Source of the DNA: Humulus lupulus
Taxonomy: Eukaryota; Streptophyta; Magnoliopsida; Rosales; Cannabaceae
Length of the DNA stretch: 64,000 bases
Reading direction: 5' to 3'
Assembly: GCF_963169125.1 (NCBI RefSeq)
Contig: NC_084793.1
Coordinates: forward strand, 46,061,578 to 46,125,577
Shown: one piece after another, positions 36,231-49,823 of the stretch
Numbering within the stretch: position 1 is the stretch's first letter
Layout of the letters: every line of letters begins with the position of its first letter
Program-made: the position numbers and the translations under genes
The notes under the pieces: generated by a model
Told to the model about the DNA's origin: nothing
What the model saw: only the letters and a program-made list of their open reading frames with translations
Databases searched by the model: none

Positions 36231-37482
36231 TGTTGACTGTATTTTTAGCCAACGACGTGAGAACGTAAAAAACGATGAACCTTCAAGATAATTTAAACAA
36301 CACAGACAGTTTTATCAAGAAAAGTAAATAACACACAAGATTTTTATAGTGGTTCAGCCCCGATCAGTCGGTAATAGCCTAATCCACTTAGAGTTATGAT
36401 TATATATCTGTACTCAAGATCAGATGGACTGAGCCAACTGAGTTTCTTCAGTACAGATCGCAAAAATACAAGAATCCTTTCAAATACCAGCACTTTCTCT
36501 CTCTAGAATACTCAGACCCAAATTTTCTCTCTCTAGAATACTCAGACCCAAATTTTCCCAAAAGTCCAGAAAAAGGAAGCAGAAGCCCCTCTCTAATCCC
36601 ATAAGCCCTCTATTTATAGGCTTAGGGTCATACCTACGGTATCCCCTAGAATCGGGATATTTTATTATACTTATTACATTTAAATTACAAAAAACATTCA
36701 AAATGTAACAAAACCCCCCATTTGTGGGAAGAATGAGAGATTCCCGCGTATCTTGTTGAAGCCGTTTCTGGGAATCTTGACTTAGTCCTCCTCTAGCTAG
36801 TTGATCCACCTCCTCTCCACTCTGGTCGATCATACACATGCTGGTCGGACATACACTTGCTGGTAGGACATGCAAGTGCTGGTAGGACATGTGCATGGTG
36901 GTAGGGCATGCACTCCTCTCCTCTAGCATGCCATTTCTTAATTTGGACAACCATGCACTTGTTGGACATACGCATAAAGACCAAATTCTTGGGCTCTCCT
37001 CGGACCACATCCTTGGGGTCTCCTAGGACCACTCTCTTGGGGTCTCCTAGGACCACTCTCTTGGGTTCTCCTCGGACCAAAGTCCCTTGGGCTCTCCTCG
37101 GACCACATCCTTGGGATCTCCTAGGATGCACTCTCCTTAGTTCTCCTAGGATGCACTCTCCTTAACTCTCCTAGGACCACCCCCTTAGAGTCTCCTCGGA
37201 CCACACCCTTGGGATCTCCTAGGATGCACTCTCCTTAGCTCTCCTAGGACCACCCCCTTGGGGTCTCCTCGGACCACACCCTTGGGATCTCCTAGGATGC
37301 ACTTGGCTTGGTTATGACATCTTTCAAGCAGTCCAAACTCTTCACCAGTCTACCGGGTCACTTTATCACAACTCTGAGGAGTCAATGTATTTATTGACTA
37401 TTAATCTGTCTTTTACTAACCATGCACTGCCACTTGTCACCTTTATTGCCACGTCATTGATCTCCAATTTTTGGGGATAACA
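36231..37482 (-). mobile_element. Solo LTR, 1252 bp
   Basis: On the minus strand it begins TGTTATCCCCAAAAATTGG and ends AAAAATACAGTCAACA. It is flanked by a perfect 5-bp duplication ATAAG (36226-36230, 37483-37487). No internal domain. It contains a duplicated 37-bp segment near 36488-36560 (CTCTCTCTAGAATACTCAG twice) and a long 24-bp minisatellite. Confidence 0.92.
36986..37312. repeat. 24-bp minisatellite in a solo LTR
   Basis: About thirteen degenerate units of 23-26 bp with core TTGGGGTCTCCTAGGACCAC; variants have CTCGGACCA or CTAGGATGCA. On the minus strand the best units give an 8-residue repeat (VVLGDPKR). Confidence 0.85.
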
Positions 37483-37487
37483 ATAAG

Positions 37488-40400
37488 AAATATAATATAT
37501 ATGTATATATCCACATAACAAAAAAAAAAATATGATATATATATATATATTAATAAAGATAATGTGTAAAGAGGTTTTGATTTAAGTGTAGTTAAAGAGA
37601 GAGAGAGAGAGAAATCGGTATAGGTGAGAAAAATTAGGGGAGTTATCTCCACTCACCTATTTCTCTCTTCCCACTTCTCCATTTATTTAAACGTATTATG
37701 AAAATAGTTTTAACTACAAGACTCTCTATAAATAAAAAAAAGGAGGAAAAGAAAAAAAGAGATCGACATATTGCATTAGGAAAGAAACAGAGGAAAAAAA
37801 AATAAAAATCACAGTATTTCTTCATATCAAGGTTACACAAGTAAATATCTATCCCTAAATTCCTTCTACTTCCCTAACTTTCTCTTGCTCCATGATGGAA
37901 TACACTCATTCATTTATCTTCATCTACCATGGAATGCACTCATTCCACTGCAAATCTATAATGCACTCATTATGCCCTTAATTTATTTTTATTTAAAATA
38001 AAATTGGACTATTATGCTGTCAAAATTATCATAAAATGTTAGTTTTGTTTAAAATACAGTGAGAACACCTCCAGTTTTGGCAAAATACCTCATTAACCAA
38101 AAAAGGTCTTGAAAGATTTCAATGGATTAAATATTTTCCACTGTTGCAATTTCTCTCGTTCAAGAGGTGAAGTTGAAAGTTTTTGTTTTACTGATATTGA
38201 AAAGGGATATCTGCATGTATATTCAATAAAAATGGTGATGAAAATGTCCTTAGAGTCTGAAACAAAGAAAGAAAAAAATTGAGAACAGTCGGTCAACTCA
38301 TAGATATGAGTTATTTGGCATGTAGTGCATACTTTTATCACAAATTGATCAAATTGAAAACACATAATCCATATTTGGACAAAAATGATGTATATATAAA
38401 TTAAATATATTCATATACACATATATCATATATATATATGTGCAAATGGTGCATTGAAATCTTAAAAGTCTAAAAATCTAACAAATGATGTAATCATATA
38501 TATATATACTCTAAACTAGAAAGAAACAACGATATATACATTTCACTTCAGTGCATATAATGATGTGTATAAATATATATATATATAAAGAATTACCTAA
38601 ATTAAAATAACGTGGCTCATAAATAAGTTTGGTCTTCGACTCCAAAAACTGATAGTTACGTGGACGAAGTATAAATGTTCACTAAGCTTGAAGTTAAGGC
38701 CAAAATGCCACTGCAAATACTCTTTAAATTTTCTTTCAAACTAAAATTCTCTTTCTCAAATTTAGAGAATTTTAATGAGTGATTTGAGATGAGTACAATA
38801 GAAAAAGGCTTATATAGATGCAAATATAAGACCAGTTGTCTTATATCTCGATTTCAACTCAAATTTAAACTGAAATCTTAAACAAAAAGATATTTTATAC
38901 CAAATTTAAATATAATCAGATTTTATTTTAAATTTTAATTTTAAAAGAAACTTTATAGAGATAATGGATTTAATATTCACTCTCAAATATTGAGAATAAT
39001 TAAATAAATAAAGTCAAATAATCTCTTTATATATAAAACAAATTATTGATAAAATATATATAAAGAGATTTCAAGACATAAAATTGTCACCAAAATGACA
39101 AAATTCTAAAACTATGTGAAATTGTATGAAATTTTCAAATCCCAAATGAGCTCATTAAAGCATTTGAAATGGTAAAATCCATTTTAAATGGTATCTCAAA
39201 GAGATTATTTACCTCACCAAAATCCTAAAAGAGGTCTTTTACCTCAAAATTCAAAAGTGCACTAAATTAATTTCAAAACCATATATAATGGTATTCTAAA
39301 GAGATCTTTCGCCTCAAAGCATCTCTAAAATAAGAATACTCAAATTTCAAAGTGAGGTTGTTAACCTCAAAAATTCTAAAATATCTAATTTTGAACTACA
39401 TTTGACTTGATTCCTCTGAAGGATACGTAGGCAAGTTTGTCACTCAAAACTAAGTGCAGTCACATGAACCAAAAATTCTCAAAATTCTCAAATATCAAAC
39501 ACAACTCTCAAAATTCTATAAAAGGTCTTTTACCTCGGAATTTTTTCTAACTTCCAAAACACTAAATAATTCCATGATATGGTCATCTACCAAAATTTCA
39601 TAAATTTCTAAAAATACCATGAATTCCTATTAATGGTCATTTACCGGAATTCTTCCACTCAATTTTCCAAAATATCTATCTAGAACTACAAGTGATTTGA
39701 TCATTCATAAATAAGGTATGTAGGCAGCTCAGTCAGTCAAATTTACTGAGTGTGGTCGCAATTCCAAATTCCTCAAAATTTGCCCAAAATTACACAAGTA
39801 ATTAATATCATCATAATTGGAATCAAAAGTTTTTCCTTTAAATACAAAGGGTAGTAATTAAGAGGTTATTCTTATAATCTTGGATGGGTCGAACTCAAAT
39901 TAATAAGCTCTTATGCTATAAAATCGACATAGGTGAAATTGTGTTTGACAATAATTTTAATATATTAAATTTAAAATTTTGGTCTAACACATACTATTAA
40001 TTAAACTCTTTAATTAAATAATCTTATTTATTAATTCCATTATTACTCCATTGTAAATATGGAATTGCACTCGTAGTAATTATAGAATTATATTTACAGA
40101 GTAATCTCTTGCAGTCCATTGATATTATCAATATATGCAGCCTTGTCAAGAATTATTGTTTTACCCTTCTAATTACCTCTTGTTCCTTAAGTAACATTAA
40201 CTCAACAGTGAATAATTAATTTATAATTATATTACAAATTTGAGCTCAATAACTATTTAGTCCCAGAATTAACACTTAAAGGAACCAATATTCGATCTGT
40301 TAGGAAAACATGGATTCCATTATTGTAAATTCATGTTCCCAGCCATTCAAGAAAATTGAATCTCCAAAATAAAAATCAATAGCCTCATTATATTAAGAGA

Positions 40401-40892
40401 CATTAACGAATAAATCAAAAGATCCAATAAGCATGAAAAGGATTTCATGACTACTCAGGATTTAGACTGATCTACAAATTGTCATATTTTAAGATATGAA
40501 TTAAATCTTTATGGAAAATGGTATATTTGTAAAAAAATGAATTCACATTGGTTTTGTCATATATAATCATAATTATATAAAGTACATTTACTAAGATGTC
40601 TATCCACATCAGTAATCTGAATCTAGATTACTTGCATCCATCTATATGCTTAGTGAACCGTACTAACAACCATTGATAAAATATTCTTTACTTTAATATG
40701 TTGTTGACTATTTTATTCATCATATATGATCCTAATTATCTCGTATGCATACAAGATCATATTATCATAAATGAATATGGAATTTTATGACATTTATGAT
40801 AAATTATTCAAACAATGATTTCGATATTCAAATATAATAAAATTGTACTTTTATTTAAATTAATAAAAATGTATTTTACATGCTTTTAGGGC
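37488..40892 (-). other. AT-rich stretch with a probable copia LTR and degenerate repeats
   Basis: No gene is seen. The right end (TGCCCTAAAAGCATG on the minus strand from 40893 down) follows a purine tract and is probably the 3' LTR of the copia remnant to its right; its far end is not identifiable. Two diverged similar segments occur near 39393-39475 and 39680-39765 (both with ATACGTAGGCA or ATGTAGGCA followed by AGTGCAGTC or AGTGTGGTC), as found in some gypsy LTRs. A (GA)n tract is at about 37590. Confidence 0.4.
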
Positions 40893-42640
40893 ACCAACTC
40901 CACTTTCCCTTAAAGCAAGTGAGGCATCTCTCTCAATCTCATATTTCATACATGACCCATAAAAGACTTTGCAAGAAGTGTCTTGGTAAACGGGTCTGCC
41001 AGGTTTTGTTCTGAAGCTGTCTTCATAACTGTCACATCACCTCTACGCATGATCTCTTTTACCAGAAGATATTTTGTTTCTATATGCTTTCCTCTCTTGC
41101 GGCTTCTAGGTTCCTTTAAATTAGCTATCGCTCCACTATTGTCATAGTACAAGATTAGTGACTTCTCCATATCTGGAATCACTTTCGGATCAGTGTAGAA
41201 CTTCCTTAGCTAAACTGCTTCCTTAGCTGCTTCACAAGCCACTATATACTCGACTTCCATGGTTGAATCTGCTATACTGGATTGTGAGATACTTCTCCAG
41301 ACTACAACTCCTCCACCAAGAGTGAAACTGGCCCAAACGTTGATTTTCGGCTGTGTTTGTCTTATTGAAAATCAGAATTAGCGTATCCAATAGGGTTTAA
41401 GTTACCCCCTGAATAAACAAGCATATAATATCTTGTTCTCCGAAGATACTTGAGTATGTGCTTTTCCGCAATCTAGTGTTCTAGACCGGGATTTGATTGA
41501 TAACGACTAACGATTCCCACTGCATATCATATGTTGGGCCTTGTACACAACATATCATACATCAGACTCTCAACTGCTAAAGCATAGGAATACTTTCTCA
41601 TGTCCTCTTCTTCCTAAGGTGTCTTTGGACATTTCTCATTGGAAAGAGTAATTTCATGTCTGGTCGGTAACTGACATTTCTTGGAATTCTCCATTGTGAA
41701 CCTTTCTAGCAATTTATCTATATAATTTTCTTGAGAAAGCGCCAAGAGCTTCTTCTTCCTATCCCTTAGGATTCAGAAGATACTTGAGTATGTGCTTTAC
41801 CGCAATCTAGTGTTCTAGACCGGGATTTGATTGATAACGACTAACGATTCCCATTGCATATCATATGTTGGGCCTTGTACACAACATATCATACATCAGA
41901 CTCTCAACTGCTAAAGCATAGGAATACTTTCTCATGTCATCTTCTTCCTAAGGTGTCGTTGGACATTTCTCATTGGAAAGAGTAATTTCATGTCTGGTCG
42001 GTAACTGACATTTCTTGGAATTCTCCATTGTGAACCTTTCTAGCAGTTTATCTATATAATTTTCTTGAGAAAGCGCCAAGAGCTTCTTCTTCCTATCCCT
42101 TAGGATTCAGATTCCCAGAACATAGCTCGCTTCGCCCAAATCTTTCATTTGGAACTTTTCAGCCAACCACTTCTTTACATTTGACAGTGTCCCTACATCG
42201 CTGCCAGTGAGTAGAATGTCATCTACGTAAAGAATTAAGAAAACCGCTACTTTTCCTTTGATATATTTATATACACATGCTTTGTCAACATTCTGTTCGA
42301 AGTCATATGTCTTAATTGTCTCATCAAATGTAATGTTCCAAGATCGAGATGATTGCTTCAATCCATGAATGTATTTTAGTAATTTGCACATCTTATGATC
42401 TTCCTCTTTCTTCACGAACCCTTCTTGTTGTACCATCAGATACTTTCATTAAGATAGCCATTTAGAAAAGTTGTCTTGACGTCCATCTGCAATTTCTCAT
42501 AATCATAAGTGGCTGCTATGGATAAAAGAATGATAATAGATTTTAGCATGGCAACAGGAGAAATTGTCTCTTCGTAACTGACACCCTCTTTATTTATAGC
42601 CTTTGGCTACATAAAGCTGAGTAATTTATAATGTAAACCT
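40893..42640 (-). pseudogene. Truncated copia RT/RNase H remnant with internal duplication
   Basis: On the minus strand the RT (42107-42640) has LQMDVKTTFLNGYLNE and ILYVDDILLTGSD, so the catalytic box is intact. RNase H pieces are at 41190-41400 (RKSTFGPVS) and 40946-41182 (YDNSGAIANLKEPRSRKRGK, HIETKYLL). A 334-bp segment is repeated in tandem at 41442-41775 and 41776-42109, inserted in the connection between RT and RNase H. Gag, protease and integrase are absent. It ends at a purine tract (40894-40912) before a copia LTR. Similarity to the old copia at 5109 is suggested by its LTR start. Confidence 0.85.
41442..42109. repeat. 334-bp tandem duplication
   Basis: Two head-to-tail copies with about five differences (such as CTTTTCC/CTTTACC, CACTGC/CATTGC). 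Both copies encode the same copia segment. Confidence 0.92.
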
Positions 42641-42811
42641 AAACAACCCCCTTAACCAACTATATTGGTATTTAAACTAATGAACCAAAAAGAACTTGCC
42701 AACTATACAAGTAGTCTCAATCACTCACAATGGATTCTTTACTAGTAATCATAAGCACTCACTACTATATAAATATATATATATAAATATTTATATTTAT
42801 ATTTATATTTA

Positions 42812-43229
42812 GGGAAATTCTTTAGTAGGGGTGCCACTTTAGCACCTACTGGTAGAGTGTTTCTGTTTCCAACATGTAGATAAATTATAATCTAATTTCT
42901 TTTATATGACGTTATACATTGTAGTTATAGGATGCATCTCACCAGATTTTGAGAAATTACGAATAATTTACAATGTCCAAAATAGAGTTCAAACAATTAA
43001 TTACATGTGTATCTGTGTTTTTTTTACGCGTGCAACTAACTATTTTGAATTCTTGTTTTCAACATTATAAAAAGTATTCAAAATTTTCTGAAAATTGGTG
43101 AGATGTATACTATAACTATAATATATATCGTCATATAAAATAAAATTGAGTTATAATTTCTCTAAGTACGAGAAATAGAGACACCCTACTTATAGAGACT
43201 AAAGCATCACCCTTAATATATAATTTCCC
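42812..43229. mobile_element. MULE-like inverted-repeat MITE, copy 1
   Basis: The left end GGGAAATTCTTTAGTAGGGG pairs with the right end read inward as GGGAAATTATATATTAAGGG. Both arms continue for most of the 418 bp with an A/T-rich loop near ACGCGTGCA. The flank ATTTATATTTA is identical on both sides (42801-42811, 43230-43240), consistent with a 9-bp or longer target duplication, though it is low complexity. Confidence 0.78.
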
Positions 43230-43524
43230 ATTTATATTTATACGTTGCTAGTGATAAAGATATCATTATTACTTTACATCAAATTTCGGTTGGTACACTT
43301 AAAATATGGGGGTACGTATCATGTTGTTTGCACCTCTATTAGATCTTTACGTTCGCATACTTTGTATATATAATTCTTTTACGAAATAGTATTAATGTAT
43401 TACGTATGATGAGTAGCAAAATAGAATATAAGTTATTATCCCGTTTAATTATTAATATTATCAAGAAAAAAAAACTATGATAAGTAATCTTGTTCGGGGT
43501 TGGCCAAGTATATGAAATTTTTTG

Positions 43525-44095
43525 AGTAGTGACTACCGATAAGTATTTTTGGTATATGAATAAATTGTAATTTTATTTGTTTACATACATTGTATAATGT
43601 AGTTAGAAGAGACATGTCACAAATTTTCAAGAATTTTTGGATAATTTAAAATGTTGAAATCAAGATTTAAGTAGCATATTGCACGTGTGTATATATATTG
43701 AAGTACGTGTGCAATAAGCTGTTAAATTTTGATTTCGGTGTCATAAATTATTTGAAATTTCTTAAAAATTTGTAGGAGATTCCCTCTAAGTACATTATAT
43801 ACAATCATGTAAAAAAATTAGAATTGCAGCTTATTTATATACCAAAAATACTAAAAATACCTACAGGTAATGATTAAGTGGTACTTGAAAAAATTATAAC
43901 TATTTTTTTTTTCATGATGGCGTACATTATAGTCATAACAAGCATCCTGCTAATTTTCAAAAAACTCCGAATAATTTACGGAATCGAACTGAGAATTCAA
44001 ATAGTCAATTACATGTGTCTTTGATATTTTTTATACGCGTGAAAAAATAGGTTGTTTGTACTCTGGTTTCCACGTAGTAAATTATAGATCCCTAT
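43525..44095. mobile_element. Degenerate copies 2 and 3 of the same MITE family
   Basis: 43525-43885 is a complete but diverged copy (CTACCGATAAGT at left, ACCTACAGGTAATG at right). 43895-44095 is a partial copy with the central ACGCGTGAAAAAA motif. Ends are too decayed to place duplications. Confidence 0.6.
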
Positions 44096-44870
44096 ATATT
44101 TATATATAGTGAAAGTTGACTTGTAAACCAATTACACTTAGACAACTTGCTTCTCCAAAAATACAGGAAGCGAGGGAGCAGCAATAGTGATTATAACGTA
44201 AGAAAAATAGAAATATTCCAACAAGAATTACTATACATAATGTCAGAGTGCAAAACACGTATGAAAATAACATGAATATAATCATAAAGATTTAGAAATA
44301 AAGCTATTGGGATTGTGGAATAACCTCTCTTGTACAGTTTTTTTCATGAGTATACCTTTATATATATAGCTAGGCATCACCACACCAACTTATTCATTAT
44401 TACGAAACATTAAATTAATAAGATGGACCCATTTTCTTTCATATATTCACCTCAACTCCAACATTCACTAATAATATAATATTCTGTCGACATAAAAACA
44501 ACACCACAACTCAAAAATGAGTTTATATAAATATATATATACATATACACACACATTTATAGCTCAATATTCATATTTTTGACTTATTCTCATCATCAAT
44601 CACACTTTTGGATATATATATTACGCATGTAACACGCTATTTTATGTTATAATTAGATTAAACTAATTAATGTATTAATGAAAATCTTGTGAGTACGTAG
44701 TACTCGTAGTATGTTTTACAATGTTTTGTTACTCTATAAAATTACATATGATAAAACTTTTCCTTAATTAAAGATATCAATAATTAAACCACATATATAG
44801 ATAACTTTAATATAACTATAATTTATGTAATAATTAGTTTTAGTTGCGCTAAATGAAATATCTCTTCTAT
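44096..44870. other. AT-rich spacer, nothing recognised
   Basis: No reading frame, repeat pair or terminal motif found beyond short AT microsatellites. Confidence 0.5.
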
Positions 44871-46426
44871 ATAAAAAGTATGTAGATAACGGAAATTATT
44901 GGTTTTAACCGTTTTTTTTTTTTTTTTTTGTTAACTTCAACAGAATATTCTTATATTTAACATAATATTCTTATATTTAACAGTAGATTGTAAACATCAC
45001 TTAAACTTAAATAAAATTAAATACATAAATAATCAAACAAATTAAAATAAGATATTTTTTAGATATTTTACAATGCTAATTTTTTAAAAATAATAAAATC
45101 ATATATTTTATAACTTAAATAAAATTTAATTTAAACTTAAACTTAATATTATATTAAACATATAATATGTAATATTTTATTGTCACTGACAAATTCAAAA
45201 ACTAGAACAAACATAATCTTAAACAAAAATAAATTAATTAATTAAAATAAGATATTTTATGATAATTTAAATAATTAAATCATATTTATTTAAAATAATA
45301 AAGGCATATATATCATTTTTTTTATCCTATAAATTTGTGTGATGATTTGTTTTTTTATCAAGTGATTGAAGTTTTTTTTCTTCATCAAATTCACCAAATG
45401 ATATTATGAGAAACTAAAAATAATTGATGCATGTATACTATTGTCTACACTATAACATTTTCTATTATTATTTTATTTCTATTATTATTTTCTTTTAAAT
45501 ATTATTGTATTTTATATATATGTCATGCAGTCATGTAAATATATATATATTTATGTCAACATTGTGTTTAAATGTCATATATATAGAGATTATTGATATA
45601 AATATTTATATATATATTACAAAACTATAATTCATTCTATTATATATATTTTAAAAAATGAACCGGTTTTTATTAAAATTATAGATAATGTTTACAACTT
45701 TGAAACTAAGCAAATGTGCATTGCACGTTACTTAATTTTATTTATAAATTTTTTAGTTATTTTTATTAAATTTGTATCATTGTCATGTAAATTTCAAATA
45801 AATAAACAATATTATATATAAAAGAATGACATAAACATATTAAATGAACATTAGGCTAAAATATTTTTTATGATTTTTTTAAATATATATAATATAATAA
45901 CATTTTTAAACATAAATGATAATATTTTTAATAAAAAATAATATTATGTTTCGTATATTATTATAATGATATTTTATAATATTTAAATTTATATTAATAT
46001 AAGTATAAAGTATTTAATCTTGTATTAAAGATTATTATAATAATATTTTATAATATTTGAATTCATATTAGTAAAAATTTAGGATTATATATTATCATCA
46101 TAATAATATTTTATAACATTTAAATTAATATTAATATAATTATGAAATATCTAGCTTGTATTATATATTATTATAATAATAATATTTTATAACATTTGAA
46201 TTTATATTAATATAATTATTATATATGTAATTTTATATTAAATATTATTATAATAATGATATTTTATAATATTTTAATTTATATTAATATAATTAATAAA
46301 TATCTATTTTTAATTAGTTTTAAAAGTATATTCCGTTAACTATTTAGAATATTCCATTAAAGTTAACAAAATAAACCGTTAAAATAAAAAATTTCCGTCA
46401 TCTACACACTTTGTATATAGAAGAGA
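44871..46426. mobile_element. Tail-to-tail pair of Helitron-like elements, locus 1
   Basis: Both outer ends read inward as A then TCTCTTCTATATA, followed by GTGTAGATAACGG-like sequence. Helitrons start with TC after an A. The 3' parts meet near 45715-45730 at one palindrome (GTGCATTGCAC), and the terminal CTAG motifs are lost here. The whole 1.56-kb locus is homologous, in reverse orientation, to 52025-54425. Very AT-rich, no coding domain; non-autonomous. Confidence 0.65.
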
Positions 46427-47000
46427 TCTATATAATCGATAGTATGAAGTTGTTGTAAGTTTAATAAATTATAATTTAAGAATATTATGAATTAAAAAAT
46501 AATATTATAATTAATGTATGAATATAAAATTGCCGAAATAAATAATATTTTACCATATCTAATAAATATCAGTTACAAAAATAATTTTTAAAATACAATA
46601 AAATTATTTAAATTTTGAGTGCATTTTATAATTTAATTATAGATCAATTTTTATATTTATATTTCTTTATTTTAAATAATTTATGTAATAATATAAATAT
46701 ATAATATAATTATAATACCAATTAAAATTTGAAATTAGATTGGAACTACTAAAATTAATTTTATGAAAATATTAAAAATTAACAAATCTTATACACATAT
46801 CTTTTAAAATTTTATAGAACTACTAAAATTAATTTTATGGAACATTCTCTTTTATAACTTTTTTAATAACATGAAAATTTAATACTTCTCATACCAAATG
46901 ATTTCTTAATATATAAATTCTTTAATAATTTTCAATCAAAATTATAAAAAAAAATCTTTAAGTTTGTCAAATGATATCATAATAATATGAATATTGCTAC
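46427..47000. other. AT-rich spacer, nothing recognised
   Basis: No frame or terminal motif; a short repeat CTACTAAAATTAATTTTATG occurs twice (about 46747, 46820). Confidence 0.45.
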
Positions 47001-47410
47001 CACTACAACAAATTGGACTTTCAATAACTCTCTATAATGTCTTACACTATAAGTGTAAGACACTAAAATTAGAATGGGTATTTAATGTCTTATGTTGGAA
47101 GGCATTGATAGTTTTTGTTTTCAACTACATTTGTAAGTCATTAAAAATAAGGAGAGACGTTATAAACTGGGACCAAAATACGAGTTTGGCACTACATGTA
47201 ACGTCTCCCACTGGGAGACATGGCAGCCATCTAACGTCTCCTGTTGGGAGACGTTGATAGTCTTAGAAAAAAAAGATGCTCATGTTTATAAACATATGCC
47301 AGTTGCTGCCAACTCATTTAATTAACAAATCAGGCCCAATAAAAACTTTCCCCAATTATTAAACAAATTAATTAAATGTTAATAAGAAACCCTAAAAAGT
47401 TTAATGTCAT

Positions 47411-47412
<2 letters not shown>

Positions 47413-47462
<50 letters not shown>
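47413..47462. repeat. (CT)n microsatellite
   Basis: About 24 uninterrupted CT units in the small CACTA element, just before the solo LTR. Confidence 0.95.
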
Positions 47463-47463
<1 letters not shown>

Positions 47464-47503
47464 GATTTTGAGTAGCCGCTTCTTTCTCTCAAACTTTTGT
47501 TCT

Positions 47504-49823
47504 TGTAACGTCCCAAAGTTTCTAATAAGGCTTAGTGCTTTGATTAGCGGGCAATGATGGTATTATTTGATTATTATGTGATTTAATTGGATATTTATGT
47601 GATTGTGTGAATTGCAAGAGTTATATTATGATATGACTAGTTAAGCATGTATAAGTGTATTAAATGTGTGAAACATGCTCGATTTTATTTAAATGGGCAT
47701 TGTTGTAATTTTGACCCGTTGATGGTATAATTGTGATTATATGATTAAGACCACATTATTATGATGATATATTTGAGATATTCGGTAGGAGTCGGTCCTT
47801 TTGAGCAAGATAGAAGTTTAGTCACAATGGGGATTTATACTCGGCTCGGGGTGATCCAAGGGGTATTTTGGGTAATACGGTGAGTAATTGGGACTCATTG
47901 GAGTATGAGTCGTATTTTGGGAAAATAGTGATATTCCGTGCTTGGCGGAATTATCTGGGAATTATGAGTAATATGGGATTAGAGATTCGAAATGATGATT
48001 TTGCCCTTGAGGGGCTTTGAGAGGGATTTATGTGAGTGGGGGTATTTTGGTCATTTGGACCATTTGAGTATATGCTAATTGATTGAATTCATTAACTCAG
48101 AAAATTGAGAAGTTTCTCTCTCTTAGCTGACGTTCTCTCTCACTCCCTCTCTAAGTGCTTTGAAAATTTTGAAGAAAAACTCTTGATTCTTTGAGTTTTG
48201 AGGCAAGGCTTGGTGGGAACTGAAGTTTTAGTTGAGATTGGAAGCTTATAAGCTTAGGCAAGCAGCTAGGAAACGATTTTAACATAGGTAAATTCAAGTA
48301 TTTGAGTTTAGTTTTTGTTTTTTAGCGTTTTTTTTTAAGTTTCTTGAATTTTGAGTTTCAATGGTGTTTTGGTTGAATTTTGAAGTTGGTTTTTATGTTT
48401 ATGCATGTGGAGACCATTTTCATGGTCAATTTTGAGTAAAACCATGTTTTGGGATGGTTTTGGGGAGATTGTGGTTTTTGAAATCGCAAGAAAATTTGGG
48501 TTCGTGGGGTCGTGTCGCAGCTCTGTTCTTGGGGCGTCGCGACGTTAGGCAGGTTACGTCACAGCGCATGTCCAGTGATTTTGAGCTCGAGGCTCTCTGC
48601 CTGGTTGAGCGTCGCGGGTCCTTTTAAGGTTGCGGGAACCCTAACTTAAGGGCTTGGGAATGATTCTACTACCTGGTTTAGTAGAATTCAAGGTCCCAGA
48701 GGCTAGGGCTCGGCCCGAAAGCCTTTTATAGATTCGTGTTTTGATAGTTGTACCTTGTTTTGGTTGTGACTAAGGTATACTGTTAGGCTCAGGAGGAAAG
48801 GACCGTGCTCGGGGTCGCTATACGTGTCTCGTTAAGGACTTGAGGTAAGAAAATTGCACTCGATCTGTGATTAGGGCTTGGCGAGGTTATTGTACATGGT
48901 TATAACTATGCTTAGTATGTTTTATTAAAAATGTTTAACCGCGCTGTACTAAATGATGAATGTATATCTGCTCTATCTGATTGAAAAGCTCGGCTTATAA
49001 GTCGAGGGTTTATTGATTATATTTTATTGAAAAGTTCGTCTTATAAGTTGAGGGTTGATCTATTGTGTTTAATTAAAAGCTCGACTTAGTAGTCAAAGGT
49101 TTATGTGTTATATATGATTAAAGGCTCGACTTATGAGTCGAGGGCGGCAATAGCGTGCTGAACGCATGCCGATGAGGTTAGGCCTACCCGGAAGCGTGAT
49201 ATACGCTTGAACGTCCCTATGGTTGCCTGAAATATAAAGCGTCATGTACGCTTGGTCAGCCCTAAGGCTGGTTATACATGGAATAGGGCAATGGGCCCCG
49301 ATTTTGCTCTATAGTCACTTATCTGGATTGAATGCATGCACGAGTAGGGTTATTAGTGGTAGGCATGCTAATTATGATTCTGTAATCTGAAGATTTACTG
49401 CTTACGAGCATGTTTATGTTTTTTTGCTGAGTCTTAACTCATGGGTGCTACGTGGTGCAGGTAAAAGAAATGAAAAGCTAAACCAGTCATGAGTTGGAGA
49501 GCTTTAGGGGTGGGGTGTACATATGCGGCCTGCTCGACCGCCACGGCTAAGGATATTTGTCGGAACTAGGGTTGGACCCTGATTTTGCCGCTTATGTCGA
49601 CGTTTGTAATCATTTTGAATTTGTAACAATTTTGAACTTTTTTGGGATTCCATGTATCGAACTCAAACTATTTTAATGGAATGATTGAGTTTTGACCAAA
49701 ATTTTTAGTAGCTAAACCTTATTTATTTTCAATTACACGTTTTCGGTCCAAATGACTCGTTTAGCGAGTTAAGCACTAATTTTAATACACAGTGTAACGG
49801 TCCTGGATTAGTAGGACGTTACA
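47504..49823 (+). mobile_element. Solo LTR, 2320 bp, gypsy-like
   Basis: TGTAACGTCCC at the start, GTAGGACGTTACA at the end, flanked by a perfect duplication GTTCT (47499-47503, 49824-49828). Homologous to 61265-63915 on the other strand: both ends, the hairpin repeats and the segment GAGGTAAGAAAATTGCAC near 48842 are shared. No coding domain. Confidence 0.93.
48988..49144. repeat. 45-bp hairpin-bearing tandem repeat
   Basis: Four units spaced 45-46 bp (starts 48988, 49034, 49079, 49124), each with a palindrome like GCTCGACTTATAAGTCGAGG. Related hairpins (TTGACTTATAAGTCAAGG) occur in the LTR at 61265-63915 near 62045 and 62095. Confidence 0.82.
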
